Assembly (NCBI RefSeq): GCF_000424445.1
Contig: NZ_AUJX01000031.1
Span: 1 to 50,377, forward strand
Source of the DNA: Oribacterium sp. NK2B42
GTDB lineage: Bacteria; Bacillota; Clostridia; Lachnospirales; Lachnospiraceae
Length of the DNA: 50,377 bases
Reading direction: 5' to 3'
Below, in pieces: positions 26,126 to 35,139 of this stretch. The position numbers were made by a program, and so were the translations under genes. Under the pieces are notes generated by a model. That model saw only the letters and a list, made by a program, of their open reading frames with translations. It ran no database searches and had not been told where the DNA came from. Within the stretch, counting starts at the first letter, position 1, and each line of letters begins with the position of its first letter.

Positions 26126-26986
26126 TCAACCCTGTCCGTTCTTCGTTACCGTTACGGTATATGCCGTACTTACTGCTCCGGTCTTGCTCGCGATCACTGT
26201 CACAGTATTGGTTCCGCTCTCCCATGTCGCATCGCTGCCACTGGTATGAGCCGCCCCGTTTACAAGTATCGTGACCGCCGTTCCGCTTGCCGCAGTAGCC
26301 GATACAGCATCCTCATCATTCACGGTCTCAGCCGTGTAAGAAGTGGTACCGGCATCAAAAGCAGGCGTAAGCTGAAGGCTTCCGATCGTTATACCTGTAA
26401 GAACCGCCGACACCTGAGCGCTCTCCGTCTGATAGACATTGGAATACCATCCGTTGTAAACCGCGTCGGAAGTATTCGCGCCGGTCTTCACCTTTACAAG
26501 CCCGTTCGGAAGCGGAGTCGCCGTGATCTCCAGCTTCTCCGTCTGGACTTCCTTGGAATCCTCATTGGTCTTGCCCTCGATAGTCGGTCTTGCAGCAGTG
26601 CAGTAATACATGCAGTGCCTGATCTTTTTCTTGTCCCCGGAGAACTCGAAAAGCAGAGCGAAATGCTCCGGCTCCACCGTGGAATCCTCTACCAGGACAC
26701 CGTTCGTATCCTCAGTTTCCTTCAGGATGTCCTTCCTGAAGCTGTCCGGGATCAGCGCGATCTCCAGATCACCCGAATAGCCGTTATTGGCCACTGTGGT
26801 GTAATACACCATATCGTCCGCATAAAACGGCTCGGTATCTCCCTCCGGATCCAAAGACAGATTCACAGCTCCGGGAATCGCGACAGGCGTACCAAATGTC
26901 ACGGCATTAGTATCCGGATCAAGTGTCGCCTTCGCATAATGGCAGTTCTTAAGGCCGAACTTCACCTTGTTATTTGTACTCGACAT
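26126..26986 (-). CDS. Major tail (tube) protein with cadherin-like C-terminal domain
   Basis: The ATG at 26986 follows GAGAGGTTGATT. The N-terminal 190 or so of 286 residues (VKFGLKNCHYAKATL..., EPFYADDMVYYTTVANNGYSGDLEIALIPDSF) match major tail proteins of the phi13/PhiC2 type. Residues about 200-286 form an added beta sandwich (LTPAFDAGTTSYTAETVNDEDAV...GTNTVTVIASKTGAVSTAYTVTVT), as in the cadherin-like family that decorates tail tubes and may bind sugars. It follows the tail terminator gene with an 18-base gap. Confidence 0.9.
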   Translation of the reverse strand: MSSTNNKVKFGLKNCHYAKATLDPDTNAVTFGTPVAIPGAVNLSLDPEGDTEPFYADDMVYYTTVANNGYSGDLEIALIPDSFRKDILKETEDTNGVLVEDSTVEPEHFALLFEFSGDKKKIRHCMYYCTAARPTIEGKTNEDSKEVQTEKLEITATPLPNGLVKVKTGANTSDAVYNGWYSNVYQTESAQVSAVLTGITIGSLQLTPAFDAGTTSYTAETVNDEDAVSATAASGTAVTILVNGAAHTSGSDATWESGTNTVTVIASKTGAVSTAYTVTVTKNGQG

Positions 26987-27004
26987 AATCAACCTCTCTT
27001 TCCG

Positions 27005-27322
27005 CTATACCGTCATCTGGTACAGCACTTCGTATAGTTTTTCTGATTCGATCCATACCTCCGATTTGTTCCAGAACAATTCATGTGCGTTCAGCACCGC
27101 TTCCACGCTGTCTTCCAGTTCCGGATCCTTCTCATCGGTATAAAGTTCAATACTCAGGTTGGAAAACTCCATGTAAACCACATCATCCGCGGCAAAGTTC
27201 TCCGAACCCGGAAACAAAAAGCAGATGAACGGCGGATCAGGCGATTCACCTTCTGCAAAATGGTCATACGCAAAAGGGATCTTCGTTTCCGCCAGCATCT
27301 GCATCACTTCTTCATGCGTCAT
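27005..27322 (-). CDS. Tail terminator / completion protein
   Basis: From the ATG at 27322 (inside the end of the small Cys-rich gene) the product has 105 residues: MTHEEVMQMLAETKIPFAYDHF, FICFLFPGSENF, LSIELYTDEKDPELEDSVEAVL. This is the size and pattern of the tail terminator group between the HK97 gp10-like protein and the tail tube. Its stop is TAG. I rely mainly on gene order for the name. Confidence 0.65.
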   Translation of the reverse strand: MTHEEVMQMLAETKIPFAYDHFAEGESPDPPFICFLFPGSENFAADDVVYMEFSNLSIELYTDEKDPELEDSVEAVLNAHELFWNKSEVWIESEKLYEVLYQMTV

Positions 27323-27491
27323 TCTTCTTCCTCCCGATCTCGATAATGCATTCCGCAGCATGACGGCAGGCTGGGCAGTTATACGGATAACCATGACAAT
27401 CCTCGCCCCTCCGGGTACCGTGGTAAACGGCAGCGCCGATCACCGCAATCCCAAGGGCGATCACGAATAACAAAAGCAATATCTCCATCAT
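27312..27491 (-). CDS. Small membrane protein with four cysteines
   Basis: A 59-residue reading frame, MMEILLLLFVIALGIAVIGAA..., begins with a hydrophobic segment of about 20 residues like a membrane anchor. It continues with C-x6-C-x2-C-x5-C (positions about 32, 39, 42, 48), which could bind a metal. It fits exactly between the gp10-like gene (stop 27494) and the terminator gene (overlapping its start by 11 bases). It has only a weak AAAGGCGG site. The fit in the operon supports it being real. Confidence 0.5.
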   Translation of the reverse strand: MMEILLLLFVIALGIAVIGAAVYHGTRRGEDCHGYPYNCPACRHAAECIIEIGRKKNDA

Positions 27492-27493
27492 TA

Positions 27494-27877
27494 CTAACCG
27501 CCTTTCTGCAGGTCACGCTCGATATCCCTTGTCAGCTGCTCGATACCTGCCTGCTCCGCCGGCGCGATATGAGGAAACGCCCTTGTTCTTCCACCGCAGC
27601 GCTTCGCATGGCCAAACTCCAATAGATGTGTCAGCTGGTACCGTTTGGAATGCACTACAATCTGGATGGAATCGGATGTTTCCCTGGTCTTCTTCACCGC
27701 CCAGCTCTTGGAATACTTTCCCGTCTTCTTCGGAGCCGTGCTTTCGATCTGCTGCTTTACGGTCTTGCCCGCCTTCTGGACATCTTTCTTCAGGTCATCC
27801 GCAGCAAGCTTCGCGTATTCCTCCATACCCTTCATCACGGTATCCGCCAGCTGGTCGATCTTTATCGTCTGTGCCAT
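27494..27877 (-). CDS. HK97 gp10-like head-tail protein
   Basis: The 127 residues contain an N-terminal helix (MAQTIKIDQLADTVMKGMEEYAKLAADDLKKDVQKAG) and the family signature APKKTGKYSKSWAVKK...QLTHLLEFGHAKRCGGRTRAFPHIAPAEQ of HK97 gp10/HK97-type tail connector proteins. It overlaps the previous gene by one base, as in a tightly packed structural operon. It ends in TAG. Confidence 0.88.
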   Translation of the reverse strand: MAQTIKIDQLADTVMKGMEEYAKLAADDLKKDVQKAGKTVKQQIESTAPKKTGKYSKSWAVKKTRETSDSIQIVVHSKRYQLTHLLEFGHAKRCGGRTRAFPHIAPAEQAGIEQLTRDIERDLQKGG

Positions 27878-28218
27878 CAGCGCCGCTCCTTCCTGCAGGT
27901 AAACTTCAATGACTTCTTCCGGAAGTTCATATGGTCAATGTTCACGATGTTGTAGATTTCATCCATGAACATCACCCGGAAATGCGTGGAATCGATTGCA
28001 GCAGCCTTCCGGCAGTACCGGACAGATACAGTCATAGAGAAATCCTCAACCGTAGTTCCGGCAGCCTGTTCTTCCTTGGAACTTGCCAGGCCTTCTCCGC
28101 CGATCGTGGCGAAGCAGGTATAGTAATCCGTCCAGGCATTCTTGTGATTGCCGTACTTGTCGGTCACTGTTTCATTCTTCTGGAATGTCACTTTAGATCT
28201 CAAAGCTGCCACATCCAT
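27877..28218 (-). CDS. Phage head closure protein
   Basis: 113 residues, MDVAALRSKVTFQKNETVTDKYGNHKNAWTDYYTCFATIGG, with the SPP1 gp16-type (Phage_H_T_join) head-tail joining fold and IDSTHFRVMFMDEIYNIVNIDHMNF. It joins the connector ring to the tail and closes the filled head. Its neighbours are the connector and the gp10-like protein, in the usual order. Confidence 0.85.
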   Translation of the reverse strand: MDVAALRSKVTFQKNETVTDKYGNHKNAWTDYYTCFATIGGEGLASSKEEQAAGTTVEDFSMTVSVRYCRKAAAIDSTHFRVMFMDEIYNIVNIDHMNFRKKSLKFTCRKERR

Positions 28219-28502
28219 CAGAATCCCTCCTTCCGGCTGCCGAACAGCAGAGCCCGAAGCGTCAGATCCATCGCATGATGATCGGCTTCTTCCCTGTGCT
28301 CATACAGATAAGCCACCGTGAACATCACAGCGATCTTCCCATTCTGAGCCGCATCCAGGTCCGTCTCATCGTCAGTCCGCAGGATATCCATGCACTGCTT
28401 CTTTGCCGCCGTTATAAAGTTTTCGATCAGGGAATCATCATCCTCGAAATCAACCCGAAGATAGCTCTTCATCTCTTCCACAGTCACAGTCATCTGCATC
28501 AC
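28218..28502 (-). CDS. Head-tail connector protein (gp6-like)
   Basis: 94 residues, VTVEEMKSYLRVDFEDDDSLIENFITAAKKQCMDIL, with the typical helical pattern of the HK97 gp6/SPP1 gp15 connectors (DUF3199-like). It forms a ring under the portal. It overlaps the head closure gene by one base. Confidence 0.85.
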   Translation of the reverse strand: MMQMTVTVEEMKSYLRVDFEDDDSLIENFITAAKKQCMDILRTDDETDLDAAQNGKIAVMFTVAYLYEHREEADHHAMDLTLRALLFGSRKEGF

Positions 28503-28545
28503 TCCTTAAACCGGGACGGCAGATTACTCCACCGCCCCGCATTTT

Positions 28546-28794
28546 TTACTCTGTTCCGGCAGTATCATCATCCGCTGTCATAAGACCGGCAGCCTTCAGC
28601 TTTGCCAGAAGACTGTTGAAATCTTCCTTCAGTGCCTCAACCGTAGTCGCTTCACTGGCCGCCTGATTCTCCGCCGGTGTAAAGGAAGAAGGAAGCCCCT
28701 CTACGGAACTTCCATCCTCAAATATCAGCTTTCCTCCGATATGGGTGACATCGCCGCCCTGCTCGGTATAATTCTTTGCATTGTAATCACTCAT
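28546..28794 (-). CDS. Small head fibre-like protein
   Basis: 82 residues (MSDYNAKNYTEQGGDVTHIGGKLIFEDGSSVEGLP...EALKEDFNSLLAKLKAAGLM). The first half resembles the phi29 head fibre proteins, and the rest is a helix. It directly follows the capsid gene (stop at 28808, gap 13 bases). A GC-rich hairpin follows its stop. Confidence 0.6.
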   Translation of the reverse strand: MSDYNAKNYTEQGGDVTHIGGKLIFEDGSSVEGLPSSFTPAENQAASEATTVEALKEDFNSLLAKLKAAGLMTADDDTAGTE

Positions 28795-28807
28795 GCTTCG
28801 GCCCTCC

Positions 28808-29989
28808 TTAGTGCTTCATCTTCAGAAGCTGGATGCCTTCAGGAAGGATCACCTTGCCGTCAACACGCTCGGTTGCGACAAATCCTACCTGGCCATTGGT
28901 GCTGTAGAGCTCGTTGAGTCTCTGCACGGTTCTTCCGGAACGATCAGCGATCCAGTAGTTCTTGAAATCACCGAAAGCCACGGTGAGCGCATCCGATGCA
29001 GCCGTAGGAACATAAGGCGAAGTGTAAAGGTCATAGCCAAGAAGCTTATCCGGCTCGCCTGCCTGAAGAGAAGGCTGCCAGAGATAAACACCGTTGCCGT
29101 CCTTCAGCTTTCTGATTGCAGCGATAGTCGCATCGTTCATAAGGAACTTCGCGTTTCTGCGATAAGGACTCTTAAGCGCATACACAAGGCTGATCAGTTC
29201 ATCCGCAGTGATCGCGTTGTTTGCCGCAGCGGTAACGCCCACCTGTCCGCCGTTCGCGGTAAAGATACCCGTAGGCTGACCGGTTCCGGTACCTACGCAG
29301 AAAGCCTCTTCCTCTGCGATACCGAAAGCTCTTGCGAATTCAGCCGCAATATAAGATTCCAGATCAAACATGGAATCCTGAAGAAGCTCGATGGAAACCT
29401 TCACAAGGTCAGTCAGCTTGAAGGCATCGATGGTCTTCTGGTCGAAGGAAGGATCACTCGGAGTATAGGCACCATTCTCAGCCGTCCATGCAGCGGTAGA
29501 ATGAGTCGCCGCAATCGGGATCTTTCTCTCAGCGCTTGTGGTAATGACCTTCGCAAGCCCTCTCACCACATTTGCTTCATCAAGGCCCATTACAATCTGA
29601 CGCTCAAACTCTTCCGGCACAAGATAGCCGCCATCCGCCTGCACACCCTCGGAAAGGACATTATGCACAGGTCTCTTTCCACGGAGATGCGCACCGAAGT
29701 CTTCCTTGTATGCATTGGAAGCACGGCCGGTCTTTTCCTCAACTTCCTGTCTTGCAGGTCTTCCTGTAAGAGGCATATTGACAGGCTTGTTGAACTCAGC
29801 CTCTCTTGCCTCAGCTCTCTGCTGACGGTCGATTGCCGCAGTCAGATCCTCGATTTCCTGCTCCATACGGCTGTAAGTCGCGTTATCCTCCGCAGACAGA
29901 ACGCCGTTCTCATTCTCGTGGGTATCCACAAAGTTCTTCGCGGTCTCCCACACCTTTGCTCTCTTCTCGATCATATCTTTGATAGTCAT
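28808..29989 (-). CDS. Major capsid protein, HK97 fold
   Basis: 393 residues. The first 100 are a coiled-coil scaffolding-like delta domain (MTIKDMIEKRAKVWETAK...EIEDLTAAIDRQQ) that the prohead protease should remove. The mature part has the HK97 signatures GGYLVPEEFERQIV, AFKLTDLVKVSIELLQDSMFDLESYIA and FAVAFGDFKNYWIAD-type strand (here VAFGDFKNYWIADRSG). It forms the capsid lattice. It lies after the protease, as usual. Confidence 0.93.
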   Translation of the reverse strand: MTIKDMIEKRAKVWETAKNFVDTHENENGVLSAEDNATYSRMEQEIEDLTAAIDRQQRAEAREAEFNKPVNMPLTGRPARQEVEEKTGRASNAYKEDFGAHLRGKRPVHNVLSEGVQADGGYLVPEEFERQIVMGLDEANVVRGLAKVITTSAERKIPIAATHSTAAWTAENGAYTPSDPSFDQKTIDAFKLTDLVKVSIELLQDSMFDLESYIAAEFARAFGIAEEEAFCVGTGTGQPTGIFTANGGQVGVTAAANNAITADELISLVYALKSPYRRNAKFLMNDATIAAIRKLKDGNGVYLWQPSLQAGEPDKLLGYDLYTSPYVPTAASDALTVAFGDFKNYWIADRSGRTVQRLNELYSTNGQVGFVATERVDGKVILPEGIQLLKMKH

Positions 29990-30003
29990 AGCTCGATTCC
30001 TCC

Positions 30004-30780
30004 TTAAATGAATCTCTTGATAAAATTCAAGCGTTCCCTGATCTCATCACAGGAACGCCCGTTATCCGTTGTCTGTTCAGTTTCTGCACCGCTCTCCGGT
30101 GCCTTGATGTGACACTTCGCCGCGATCTTATCCATCAGCGAATTGGTCACCGCCGCCCTGGAATAGAGCATCGACACTTCCGGTGCTTCCAGGTCTTCGC
30201 CCTCCGATGCATCTACCCTCTGCAGCACATCATCCGCAAATCCCAATTCCACCGCCTTGTGCGCGTCCATCCAGGTCTCCGCATCCATCAGATGTGAGAT
30301 TTTCGTCCTGCTCATGCCGGTCTTGATCTCATAGGCATTCATGATGGATTCCTTCACTTCGGCCAGCATGTTGATCGCCTTCTGCATCTCCGCCGTATCG
30401 CCAAAAGCGATAGTCGCCGGATTATGGATCATCATCATGCTCACAGGACTCATGAGCACCTTCGTCCCCGCCATCGCGATCACGCTTGCTGCCGAAGCCG
30501 CAATGCCATCGATTTTCACCGTGACATCGCCCTTATAGTCCATCAGCATGTTGTAGATCTGAGCCGCCGCCACGCAGTCACCACCCGGACTGTTGATCCA
30601 GACCGTGATGTTTCCTGTTCCGGCATTCAGTTCTTCTCTAAAAAGAGCCGGTGTGACATCATCGTCAAACCAGCTCTCTTCTGCTATGGTTCCATTCAGG
30701 AAAAGCACTCTCTCACTGACCTCTTCGCCGGAAGCCTGGTCTCTGATCTTCCTGCTTTTCCAGTTCCAAAACTTCTTCAT
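30004..30780 (-). CDS. ClpP-type prohead protease
   Basis: From the ATG at 30780 (preceded by GGAGGAAGGAGATTCCG) the protein has 258 residues. ITVWINSPGGDCVAAAQIYNML and VKIDGIAASAASVIAMAG carry the ClpP-like oxyanion loop and serine, and MSPVSMMMIHNPATIAFG the histidine. It cuts the capsid delta domain during head maturation. It starts 68 bases inside the end of the portal gene, in another frame. The C-terminal tail (about 190-258) is not conserved. Confidence 0.9.
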   Translation of the reverse strand: MKKFWNWKSRKIRDQASGEEVSERVLFLNGTIAEESWFDDDVTPALFREELNAGTGNITVWINSPGGDCVAAAQIYNMLMDYKGDVTVKIDGIAASAASVIAMAGTKVLMSPVSMMMIHNPATIAFGDTAEMQKAINMLAEVKESIMNAYEIKTGMSRTKISHLMDAETWMDAHKAVELGFADDVLQRVDASEGEDLEAPEVSMLYSRAAVTNSLMDKIAAKCHIKAPESGAETEQTTDNGRSCDEIRERLNFIKRFI

Positions 30781-32056
30781 CGGAATCTCCTTCCTCCTTT
30801 CCGTTGTTGCCTGCCGCAAATATCCCGGCATCCTCCAGCTTCGTCATATTTCCATTGATCAGATACAGATCACCACCCTGTTCTGCCGGGATCCTGTCCA
30901 GGTTCTCCAATTCACGGATGTCATTGGCGGACATCCAGCCGTTCTGTCTGGCTGTCGCATAGCCGTTCATCCTGCTCTGGTAGTCTCCACGGAGCAAACC
31001 ATCCACATTGAACTTAAAGAAGTATTTCTTCTTCTCATCCGGAGTCAGCAAGGCTCTCACCATTGCCTGCTCCCAACGGCTTACCCAGGGATCCAGCGTG
31101 TACTTCACGAACTCCAGCGACTGCTGCTCAATGTTATTGAAGCTGGACTTTTCCAAGTCTCCGATCATATGAGGCGGCACACGGAAGATCCTTGCGATCT
31201 CATCGATCTGGAACTTTCTCGTTTCCAGAAACTGAGCCTGTTCCGGCGAAATGGAAATCGGCGTATACTTCATGCCTTCTTCAAGGACTGCTATCTTATT
31301 CGCATTCCCTGAACCGCCGAAAGTTGCCTGCCAGCTTTCTCTCACCTTGCTCGGATCCTTGATAGTCCCCGGATGCTCCAGTACCCCGGAAGGAGCCGCA
31401 CCGTTCGCAAAGAACTTGCTGCCATACTCTTCCGTGGCGATTGCCAGGCCGATCGCATTCTTCGCCATTGCAATCGGTGAATACCCAACCAGACCGTCAA
31501 AGCCAAGTCCCGGAATATGAAGCACATCATGAGGCTGAAGCCTCACGGTTCTTCCAACCTTATTGGTGCCCTTCCTGCCGTCCACATCGTCCGAATCATA
31601 AACGGTGTATTCGTAATAGAGCCTTCCGTGCTCATCACGATCCACCTTCATTCGATCCGGCATCAGCGGATACAGAGCTACGACTTCACCCTTGCCATTG
31701 CGGATGATCTGCGAATACGCATTCCCCCATAAAAGCAGGTGTGTCATCAATGTCTCCCTGAAAATGAAGGAAGTCATCTCCGGATTCGGCTCATCATGGA
31801 GCAAAAAATAAAGCGGATGTTCCACCGCTTTCTCCTTACCGCCATCATCGGTATATCTGTAAAATTGTAATGGCAGACTCGCCACAGCCTCCGACAGGAT
31901 CCTCACGCAGCAGTACACCGCCGTCATCTGCATCGCAGACCTCTCGGTAACATACTTGCCTGAAGCCGTCCCGCCTAAGAAAAACGAATACGAACTTCCC
32001 GCCGTCCTGTTCGTGGGCTTATCCCTGCTCCGAAATAAACCGCTCAATATTCCCAT
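30713..32056 (-). CDS. Phage portal protein (HK97 family)
   Basis: 447 residues with portal signatures: YCCVRILSEAVASLPLQFY, HPLYFLLHDEPNPEMTSFIFRETLMTHLLLWGNAYS, ILHIPGLGFDGLVGYSPI-type (HDVLHIPGLGFDGLVGYSPI), KFQIDEIARIFRVPPHMIGDL. It forms the DNA entry ring at one head vertex. The C-terminus is acidic and overlaps the protease gene. Confidence 0.93.
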   Translation of the reverse strand: MGILSGLFRSRDKPTNRTAGSSYSFFLGGTASGKYVTERSAMQMTAVYCCVRILSEAVASLPLQFYRYTDDGGKEKAVEHPLYFLLHDEPNPEMTSFIFRETLMTHLLLWGNAYSQIIRNGKGEVVALYPLMPDRMKVDRDEHGRLYYEYTVYDSDDVDGRKGTNKVGRTVRLQPHDVLHIPGLGFDGLVGYSPIAMAKNAIGLAIATEEYGSKFFANGAAPSGVLEHPGTIKDPSKVRESWQATFGGSGNANKIAVLEEGMKYTPISISPEQAQFLETRKFQIDEIARIFRVPPHMIGDLEKSSFNNIEQQSLEFVKYTLDPWVSRWEQAMVRALLTPDEKKKYFFKFNVDGLLRGDYQSRMNGYATARQNGWMSANDIRELENLDRIPAEQGGDLYLINGNMTKLEDAGIFAAGNNGKEEGDSDEEVLELEKQEDQRPGFRRRGQ

Positions 32057-32073
32057 CGCAATTCCCTCCTTCG

Positions 32074-33699
32074 TTAAAACACAAGTAATCCGCGCTCATC
32101 ATAAACACTCCCCTGCGGCTCCATCTGATTGCGGATGCACCGGTCAAGAGCCATGATTGCAGCCACAATGCCATCGATCTTTTCTTTCGATTTTGCCTTC
32201 GTCACCTTGATGTTCCCGGCAGGATCCGTATCGACCACCACGTTGCCGGCCATCCACCTGAGAACCGGATGCCCTCCGTGAATGATCTGACCTTCCATAA
32301 GCAGACGATAAAAATCCTTTGTCGGTCCGGACATTGAAGCAAAGCCCTGGCCGAACGGAACCATCGTGAAGCCATCGCCTTCCAGGTTCTGGATCATCTG
32401 TGTGGCATTCCATCTGTCCACTGCGATCTCAACGATGTGGTATTTCTTCGCCAAATCATTGATAAACTTCTCAATGAAGTCGTAATGAATCACGTTGCCC
32501 TCGGTCGATAACAGGTATCCCTGCCTCTCCCAGATGTCATAAGGAACGGATGCTGCCTTCACTCTCTGCGGTATCGTTTCTTCCGGTACCCAGAAAAACG
32601 GAAGCAGAATATACTTCTCATCCTCATCCCTCGGAGGAAACATCAGAACCAGAGCCGTGATATCTCCCGTGCTGGATAAATCCAAACCACCGTAACAGTC
32701 CCTGCCTTCCAGAGCTGCCAGATCAATTTCCTCATTCCCTTTCATGAATATCTCATCCGGTATCCATGCCACAGTGCTTGAAACCCACATGTTCAGCCTC
32801 AGCCACTTGAAGGTCACTTCGTCTGCAGGATTTTGTTTTGCCTCCCGGTAGGCATCGCGCAAGCGCTCGATGTCTACGGTATAGCCCAGTGAAGGATTGA
32901 CCTTGTACCAGTTCGCTTCATCCTCCCAGTCCTCATCATCCTTCAGTCCATAGACCACCGGATAGAAAGTCGGATCCACACGCCGGCCTTCCAGAATGTC
33001 CACCGCTTTCGTATGAAGCTCATAGGCGATGGAATGCCTATCGGTACCTGCCGTGGTGATAATGAAATGCAGCGGATTCTGTCTGGCATCCGAAGATCCC
33101 TTTGTCAGAACGTCATACAGTTGCCTGTTCGGCTGCGTATGAATCTCATCAAATACCAATCCGCTGACTGAAAATCCATGCTTACCCCCGACCTCTGCAC
33201 TGAGCACCTGGTAATATCCTGAATTTCCATAATTCACGATTCTCTTTGTTGCCGTCATCAGCTTCGATCGCTTCAGAAGCGCCGGTGACATCTCCACCAT
33301 CTGCTTTGCCACATCAAAAACGATGCTGGCCTGCTGCCGGTCAGCGGCAGCGCCATACACTTCAGCGGATGGTTCGTTGTCTGCATATAAAAGATAAAGA
33401 GCGACGGCTGCTGCCAATTCGCTCTTACCTACCTTCTTGCATATTTCCACAAAAGCTGTCCGGAACTGCCGGTATCCGTCAGGCTTAACAATTCCGAAGA
33501 TATCCCGGATCAGCTGCTCCTGCCAGGGAAGCAACCAGAACCGTTTGCCTGCCCATTTTCCTTTGGTGTGACACAGATTCTCGATAAACTTCACAGCCCT
33601 GTCAGCCTTCGCTTTATCATAATGAGATGTCGGAAGCATGAATCTTGACGGCTTATAATTCTTCAGCTTTGGATAACCCGCAGGTCTTCTCTCCGCCAT
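32074..33699 (-). CDS. Terminase large subunit
   Basis: 541 residues. The ATPase part has VEICKKVGKSELAAAVALYLLY (Walker A-like) and GLVFDEIHT (Walker B with DE). The nuclease part starts with CYGGLDLSSTGDITALVLMF, has DRWNATQMI and ends with KSKEKIDGIVAAIMALDR. It pumps and cuts DNA into the head. It overlaps the terS stop by one base (TAATG). Confidence 0.95.
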   Translation of the reverse strand: MAERRPAGYPKLKNYKPSRFMLPTSHYDKAKADRAVKFIENLCHTKGKWAGKRFWLLPWQEQLIRDIFGIVKPDGYRQFRTAFVEICKKVGKSELAAAVALYLLYADNEPSAEVYGAAADRQQASIVFDVAKQMVEMSPALLKRSKLMTATKRIVNYGNSGYYQVLSAEVGGKHGFSVSGLVFDEIHTQPNRQLYDVLTKGSSDARQNPLHFIITTAGTDRHSIAYELHTKAVDILEGRRVDPTFYPVVYGLKDDEDWEDEANWYKVNPSLGYTVDIERLRDAYREAKQNPADEVTFKWLRLNMWVSSTVAWIPDEIFMKGNEEIDLAALEGRDCYGGLDLSSTGDITALVLMFPPRDEDEKYILLPFFWVPEETIPQRVKAASVPYDIWERQGYLLSTEGNVIHYDFIEKFINDLAKKYHIVEIAVDRWNATQMIQNLEGDGFTMVPFGQGFASMSGPTKDFYRLLMEGQIIHGGHPVLRWMAGNVVVDTDPAGNIKVTKAKSKEKIDGIVAAIMALDRCIRNQMEPQGSVYDERGLLVF

Positions 33700-34169
33700 T
33701 AAGCCTCACCCCCAAGTAATGCCTCCATCTCATCCTCTTCATCTTTTCCGACACCGGATGCTGCCATGATCCTTGATCTGGCAGACGGAGTCAGACCAAA
33801 CTCAGATGCTGCCTGCATCATGAGCTTCTGATTGGTGTTTGCAATGCCGACCCATGGTGTCTGCTGCTGATATCCTTTATCCGTCTCAAAGATTGAACCT
33901 TCAGAATCAATATGCTCCTGAGCTTCTTTCCATCTGGCGTAGGACTGGCAGTAAGCAGCAAATGCTACCATATCAATCTCAGTGAGCACACCCATCTCAG
34001 ATAACTTCACGCAGAGTCTCTCCCACTCCTTCTTCGCTTCCGGAAGCAGCCACTTCGGACAGTCGGGCATTCCTTTACCCGGCACCGGCTCTTTCGTATT
34101 CAGTTTTCTTTTCCCCGGATTGCCTTCCAGCTTCTTTAGCGCTGTAGGCTTCGGTTTCCTCCCATCCAT
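33699..34169 (-). CDS. Terminase small subunit, P27 family
   Basis: From the ATG at 34169 (GGAGGGATTCCG in front) the protein has 156 residues: RKPKPTALKKLEGNPGKRKLN is the N-terminal signature of the P27 family, and CPKWLLPEAKKEWERLCVKLSEMG the next helices. It recognises the phage packaging site and starts the large subunit. It is normally next to HNH; here AbiE genes stand between. Confidence 0.92.
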   Translation of the reverse strand: MDGRKPKPTALKKLEGNPGKRKLNTKEPVPGKGMPDCPKWLLPEAKKEWERLCVKLSEMGVLTEIDMVAFAAYCQSYARWKEAQEHIDSEGSIFETDKGYQQQTPWVGIANTNQKLMMQAASEFGLTPSARSRIMAASGVGKDEEDEMEALLGGEA

Positions 34170-34189
34170 CGGAATCCCTCCTTTCCGCA

Positions 34190-34221
34190 AAATAAAAGGA
34201 CCATGCTCTTCACATGATCCT
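34190..34221 (-). terminator. Terminator after AbiEii, before terS
   Basis: A 9-bp stem (AGGACCATG with CATGATCCT, one GU pair, loop of 7) is followed on the minus strand by TTTTATTTT. It would end the AbiE transcript and separates the cargo from the structural operon. Confidence 0.7.
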
Positions 34222-34242
34222 CTTGATGTTCATTTCACTTCT

Positions 34243-35139
34243 TCATTTCCAGCTTCGAGATTCATGATCCCATTTTGCTGAATAGTCGATGTTTCCGGTT
34301 ATACTCTCCACAATTGGAAGCAGTAACGCTTTGAGCAGTTTAACCACATCTTCCAGTTCTGCATTCACAAGCGCTTTCTTCTTTTTCAGAAAGGCTTTCC
34401 ATCTGCTCTGGTGAATCTCACTGGCCAAAAAGTCATCAGTGAAAGCAAAGATATCATCAAAACCCGTCCCTCTATGCTCAAAGGTTTCTCTGACTGCTTC
34501 CTTCAGTTCTATTCCGTCAAGGTCATATCTGTCAGCCAGGATATAAATATCGTAAAAATCCTTATATCTGCTGTTAGCATCTCCCAGAGAAACGATTGCT
34601 TCAAATTTCTCGGATATTACCGATGAAATGGAATATGCATAAATCTCTGGAACCTCCATATCCAGTAGAACGGGGAACTCCATTTTCACCCTGTCCGGAT
34701 AAACAACATCCCCAAATCCGATATCAATAGATACCGGAACTTTCGTCCTGTCCAGATATGCCATGATGGAAACATTCACACCGTGATATTCCTTGAACTC
34801 GGTGATGTCTATTACCTCCAGCGTATCCAGATCATACCGCAGGGCATCATCACACTCGATGGCGAAGATATTTTCAAATACCTTCTTCATATCCTCCACA
34901 TTATTCGGCATATTCCTTGCCAGAAGGTCTATGTCTCTTGTGGCTCTTGCGAACTCTCCCTCAAAGAGCGCATACAGGAATATCCCGCCCTTAAGTGTAA
35001 ATCGCTCCACATATTCTGACACCGACAGTCTGTATACGGTTCTTTCCAACCCATACGCCGTCAATGCTTCCTGAAATGTTTTTCCGCCGGCCACTGCCTG
35101 GTTCTTCAACCTGTCCTTTACAGATATTGCACTTATCAT
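34243..35139 (-). CDS. AbiEii nucleotidyltransferase toxin
   Basis: From the ATG at 35139 (GGAGGTGCTCGT in front) the protein has 298 residues. LKGGIFLYALFEGEFARATRDIDLLARNMP holds the GG...RxTxDxD nucleotidyltransferase motif of AbiEii/AbiGii toxins (DUF1814). VPVSIDIGFGDVVYPD and FEAIVSLGDANSRYKDFYDIYILADRYDLD are the later motifs, with KDFYDI typical. The toxin blocks growth of phage-infected cells. It overlaps the AbiEi stop by 4 bases (ATGA). Confidence 0.92.
   Translation of the reverse strand: MISAISVKDRLKNQAVAGGKTFQEALTAYGLERTVYRLSVSEYVERFTLKGGIFLYALFEGEFARATRDIDLLARNMPNNVEDMKKVFENIFAIECDDALRYDLDTLEVIDITEFKEYHGVNVSIMAYLDRTKVPVSIDIGFGDVVYPDRVKMEFPVLLDMEVPEIYAYSISSVISEKFEAIVSLGDANSRYKDFYDIYILADRYDLDGIELKEAVRETFEHRGTGFDDIFAFTDDFLASEIHQSRWKAFLKKKKALVNAELEDVVKLLKALLLPIVESITGNIDYSAKWDHESRSWK

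Noticed and set aside
28793-30007. 404-residue plus-strand frame opposite the capsid gene
   Set aside because: It is an antisense shadow of the capsid gene with no ribosome site and an Arg/Leu/Ser-rich, non-protein-like composition. The same holds for long frames at 10000-11280, 17684-18766 and 26003-27037.
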